Assembly: GCF_013373865.1 (NCBI RefSeq)
Contig: NC_050469.1
Coordinates: 10,574,740 to 10,638,739 of the forward strand
DNA length: 64,000 nt
Source of the DNA: Monomorium pharaonis
Taxonomy: Eukaryota > Arthropoda > Insecta > Hymenoptera > Formicidae
Direction: 5' to 3'
Below are positions 59,621 through 64,000 of this stretch, one piece after another. The translations under genes were made by a program, and so were the position numbers. Numbering within the stretch: the stretch's first letter is position 1; every line of letters starts with the position of its first letter. The notes under the pieces were generated by a model. The model was not told the origin of the DNA, made no database searches, and saw only the letters and a program-made list of their open reading frames with translations.

Positions 59621-61827
59621 ATCGCATTCCATTCAGAAACAATTTTTATTTTTACTTTCCTGAATGTCCGATTTTCTCTTAATATCGCAATTATAATTAT
59701 AATTGCTTTTTATTAAAATGGATTATACTATAAATCACGTGCACACAAGATCTTTTGCGAAAGCGAGGTGTTTTATAAAGCTGTAATTGTTGTGGAATAT
59801 TTAATTGAAGTCCAGAAATATGAAGAAACAACTTTTCATCGTTTAATATTACAAATATATATTTTTTAATCTTATTTTTCCTTTAAACGTTTATTTTATA
59901 GATGCCAAGCTTTTGAAAATAGAATATAATTTCTTAAAGATTTATTGCTGTTGTGTTATGTAAGGGATAACAATATTAAATTACTTTGGATATATTTCAT
60001 CAGTATGTATAAAACTATTTAGTGAGGACGTTGCACTTTCGTTTCAATGAACGTCGTTGAAGCTTTTAGGGTCGCCGGAGAAAGTGCAGCGGCTGAAGCA
60101 TTCCCTGGAACGTGTTCTTAGCCATACTCAGACGATATGAAACTTTCGATGGGTGCCACGTGTTCAATGGTAACCGGATTAAAGCGCTCAAAATTCTTAT
60201 TCGATATTTAGCATCTGTATAGGTATGTATGCAAATTGCGACGATCCTTTGAAGAATATTTCGAGAATTAAGAAGTCAAGGTGAATTATCGAAGTGATGG
60301 GTGTTAGGCTGCTTCTTCTAATTTTTATTAAAACTCTAATTGTTTCATTTTCAGCTACTATCAGCAAAAGATCACAATTTCACCTTCGCCGATGTATGTC
60401 TGAGAACCTATCGCACATCATGAATCTTTTCTCTTTACCCTATTTCTTGCACGATAGGTAATCGTACAGTAAATTGTATCTTACGTCGCTGAATTGATGA
60501 GCGCGCATTAACTTAAGAATCTACACATAATTGGCATCGAAGTTTCGTATTAGTTACGGTCATGAAACAACCCCGCCGGGATTTCTACTTTCCCAGATTT
60601 TCGCCGATGTAGAGCGTTTTTACATTTTAAATGTTTAATAAATTTTAAGAATTAATTTTTTTTTATTTAAAACTTACAAATCTAATTATTTTGAATAAAT
60701 AAGTATGCAATTTAAAGAAATCATTAAAAAGTTACAAGTTAAAAGTATTTAATTTTTTAATCTAGATACGTGAAAGTTCAAACTTAAAATAAAAAGTATT
60801 CAATATAGATTATTTTTAGAATAAACTATATTCCGTGGATAAATACGTATAGAATGAGTCATTTAAGTGCATGATTGAATAAACTCCTGCAATTTATAAA
60901 TTCAAGGATGTTGAGTGCGTTCCAAGTAGCGCGCATATTATTACTACAAAATACATTTTTTACTAGCAATAAAAATCAGAAGACTAATTATTGAAAAAAA
61001 TAAATATTTCATGTTGCGTCTAAGTGTTTTAACAATTAATTGTTATTATAAAATTTTTTCAGTACACATATTGGTAATTACACAAAATGGATAGAACATT
61101 GAGGAAGAAACCGACTTATAAAAGGACCCTAACATTGCAAAAATGTAGAGAGGAATAGAAAGGCGTATTCCTCTCGATATACATAAGCGCTCGCCGTGAC
61201 TTTCACCAACGCGGTGCGACGTCAAGAAACGTTGTCGTGCCAACGAATGATTACGCAATAATTTACGTAGCCGTGATAGGATAAAGGAAGTAATACCATA
61301 GGTCCGGTTTTAGCGCATTCACGGAATAAAAGACGTTCGATTATTCAATTTGGTTAACAAGTGAAACGCTCATCACTTTCTGGATATCTGTGTTTCCTTA
61401 TATATCAGTATATATATATATACTTTATGTATCACAAAAACTTCAATCAATGTAGAATCAGAATCTTTATGTAAAAATTTAATAAGATAGTAAATTTAAA
61501 AAGGGATATGTTCGACTTTAACTTTTATTTAACAAAAAGTGTATCTTTTTCACGATATATTTATACAAAAAATTTCTCAAAGAGCTCTGCTACAGTTGTA
61601 AATTTGCATAAATTAAAAAACAAAAGTCTATATTTTTTTTCGAAATCTACACAAAATGTTTTTGCAAAAAGTAAAACGAGTAGACGCGTCGCATAAAAAA
61701 AATTGAATACAAGCATAAAAGATTTGTTACTGCTTTGTATTTTAATGCTTGACCAAGTGTTATAAGCATCAGAAAATGAATAGACCGTTCTTTTTCATCA
61801 TTAAATTTACAAATTATACATTTTATA

Positions 61828-62115
61828 CAATGTAAAAAATTTTTGTAAAATTACAATAGTGGGTAATATTTTGAGACCAACTATAATAGTTGTAAATTTT
61901 TATGTGTATGTAATTTTGTATATAAATTTCGCAATAATTTCTTAATTCGTTTTTTACACTTTTGTATACACCGTATACAAATTTATGACATATTAAATTA
62001 TTTTTACTTGTATACTGCAAAATTGTAGACACGAGAAAATTTACAATAGTATTATATTGGTCTCAAAATTACTCACTATTATAGTTGTAATTTTACAAAA
62101 ATTTTTTACAGTGTA
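61828..62115. mobile_element. MITE-like element with about 60-base terminal inverted repeats
   Basis: The left end reads atgtaaaaaatttttgtaaa and then attacaatagtgggtaatat. The right end reads the complement: attactcactattatagttg, then taattttacaaaaattttttacag. The words ttttgagacca and tggtctcaaaa also match. About 290 bases with an unrelated AT-rich centre and no coding capacity. Confidence 0.7.
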
Positions 62116-63325
62116 CAGTGTTATACAATCTTCGAGAACATTCAGAAAATATGCTGCAGCTGTTAAGTAAGAAAATTAGATCTTATCTTTGAAGATCAAG
62201 TTTTTCATTATATAAGGTGGTTCATTATATAAGTTTTCCATTATAAGGTCGATTTTTATAAAAATACTCAATTGTAATTGGTCAATTTCTTACGACTTAA
62301 GTCTTCATTGTAGACGCCTAACATAATTTTATACGTTTTTAAGTAAATCTCATACAGTACTGAAATTTTTCATATGTATCTCAGAGATATATAGAAATGC
62401 CACTAAAAAGATTAACTAAAAAATGAAATTTTTATTTCACAAATTTTATAAAATAAAAGTTGCAAAATATATAACATTTCAAGAAGTTATAGAATAGCAA
62501 TATTAGCGATTTTAGCATTTGAAATCTTAAAGAAAAATTGTTGAAAGATTATTGAAAAAATTTACAATCTTTTTTAAATATTATTTAAAAAATGCTAAAA
62601 CAGTAAACATTTTTTGAAATATTACTAATTGTAAAAAATCCTTTAAATATAATAAATTTAAATCATTCCTGTAAAGAAAGTATTCTGACTTTATTTTTTA
62701 ATAAATTTAAAAAAATTTAGAAACAATATTTAAATTTATTATAGGCAAAGAGTTGCAAGTACTAAAAAGTTACAACAAAAATTATAAATAAAATATACTT
62801 AATTATAAATAACTTGGTATTTTTATTTAATATTTGTTAATTAATATAATGTAAATATGTAATATGTAAAATATATTTAATAAAAAAATTATACACACAC
62901 AAAATTAACATTTTTAATGAAAAAAAAATTAAAGCAAGATAAATATTATTTTCTATTTAACGCACACTTTATTTAATTGTGACACTATTCAGTCCATTAA
63001 GGTGGTTATTGCCTTTTTATAATCCAATTATAGAAAATATATATAATTATATCAATCTGTTGCTTTATAAAAATTGTGATTGATCAAAAAGTTATTTTTA
63101 GTAATTATCTTAGAATTATTTTGATGTTTTAATGCCAAAGTAATTTTTGTTCTGTTTCTCGGTATGTTTTCTGATTTATTACATGTGATGGATTTTAAAA
63201 ACACTTTTTGTTGCAACATTTTATATAACATTTTAAAGAATCTGTCCAGAATTGTTGTGCATAAAATGTGAAAGGTTGAAATCTTTCTGAAAACTTTCTG
63301 TAAAAGTGCGGTATAGATTACTTTC

Positions 63326-63392
63326 ATGATTACAATTCCGAGAAATCATTAAAGGATATTATCCTTTAATGATTTCTCGGAATTGTAATCAT
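63326..63392. repeat. Perfect 67-base palindrome with 1-base spacer
   Basis: 33 bases starting ATGATTACAATTCCGAGAAA are followed by a single T and then their exact reverse complement. No mismatch is seen across the arms and the match stops sharply at both edges. Confidence 0.95.
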
Positions 63393-64000
63393 AAATAATT
63401 TTTTTATGTTCTGCTATTTTTATTTCTTTTTTTGTGTTTTTTCGTGATTTTATTTTGTTAAATAATTTACTTTTCGCGCAAGCCTGCTTGGACAAGCGTC
63501 AATTTTGGTGGAATTGCTAAATGTTATTGTAAACGAAAAATGACCATGATACTTATCGGAGCACTCAGCGATCCTCGCTCAAAAGAGCAGTGAAAGCAAA
63601 ATGAAAGATTACAAGAAGAAAGTGAATCTCCAAGTAGCGGCGCCGTTGCGAAGGCGTTCAAGAACGGGTGAGCTTCTTCGATGCTTTTTACGCCGAAGAA
63701 AGTATCACATTGGCATTGCGATATTTGCGCAAAAAGTGAACTATTTAATGAAAACAATATCACAGAGACAATAGAAAAATTTGAAAAAAATAAAATAAAA
63801 AAATATAAGCTATAGAGTTCATTATATATTATCATATGTAATTATTTTATATTCAATCACTACTTAATAATCTTTTCTCTTTTTTATAACTTTTTGAGAT
63901 TAGTATTATACACACAAGAACATTATAAACTTCATTTAAATTAAATTATAATTACATGTAGTAATAACAATAACAGAATTGATAAATGCATTCAATGCAT

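Larger units (their letters stand above)
59620..64000. other. AT-rich intergenic DNA downstream of rhophilin
   Basis: No gene is recognised. Frames of up to about 100 codons (for example 63052-63327 and 63524-63835, minus) are AT-driven, rich in Phe, Leu, Ile, Lys and Asn, and unlike any protein I know. The segment holds two palindromic elements listed separately. Confidence 0.5.

Noticed and set aside
63524..63835. 103-codon minus-strand frame at the right edge
   Set aside because: Phe/Leu/Ser-rich and AT-driven. The plus strand is also open in part. No recognisable protein.
1..64000. CRISPR arrays, bacterial operons, tRNA and rRNA genes
   Set aside because: The regular arrays seen are a satellite and a minisatellite without spacers. 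No cloverleaf or rRNA core was noticed by eye, although a covariance-model scan could still find a tRNA or snoRNA.

Overview
The window is eukaryotic nuclear DNA from an insect, most likely a hymenopteran such as an ant. This rests on short exons with GT-AG introns in AT-rich DNA, CpG-rich blocks in non-coding sequence, many small fold-back elements, and gene products closest in my memory to insect Diaphanous, Rhophilin and TilB. The order assignment is an inference. One 500-base assembly gap lies at 307-806.

Three protein-coding genes can be read exon by exon. (1) diaphanous (dia), plus strand, about 10.3-20.3 kb: a Diaphanous-related formin with GBD/DID, coiled coil, FH1, FH2 and DAD. It has 14 well-supported coding exons and a proposed tiny first exon, giving about 1,070 aa. 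(2) rhophilin, plus strand, 52.4-58.7 kb: HR1, BRO1 and PDZ domains in 11 coding exons. Its N-terminal exon is upstream, and candidates with a matching splice phase sit at 28.3, 40.8 and 50.7 kb. (3) tilB/DNAAF11 (LRRC6), minus strand, 53.26-55.50 kb: a dynein-arm assembly factor of 442 aa in four exons. It lies wholly inside one rhophilin intron.

The most interesting observation is in dia. The exon carrying the DAD has a perfect splice donor (17301) leading to a short conserved C-terminus in two exons (19709-19790, 20264-20285). If that donor is not used, the same frame stays open for about 394 more codons and ends on a stop codon overlapping an AATAAA signal (18482-18488). This predicts a second Diaphanous of about 1,430 aa with a long basic tail I do not recognise.

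The rest is non-coding. 0.8-10 kb is upstream of dia, with CpG-rich and AT-rich blocks in alternation. 20.3-28 kb is 3' UTR or intergenic. 28.4-52.4 kb is intergenic or a giant first intron of rhophilin, with fold-back elements, a hairpin-forming 107-bp satellite, a decayed Hsc70 copy (32.06-32.85 kb) and a probable non-autonomous transposon containing a 10-bp minisatellite (51.17-51.97 kb). 58.75-64 kb is rhophilin 3' UTR and AT-rich intergenic DNA with further palindromes. Dia and Rhophilin both act downstream of Rho GTPases in actin control. TilB serves motile cilia and is unrelated in function to its host gene.
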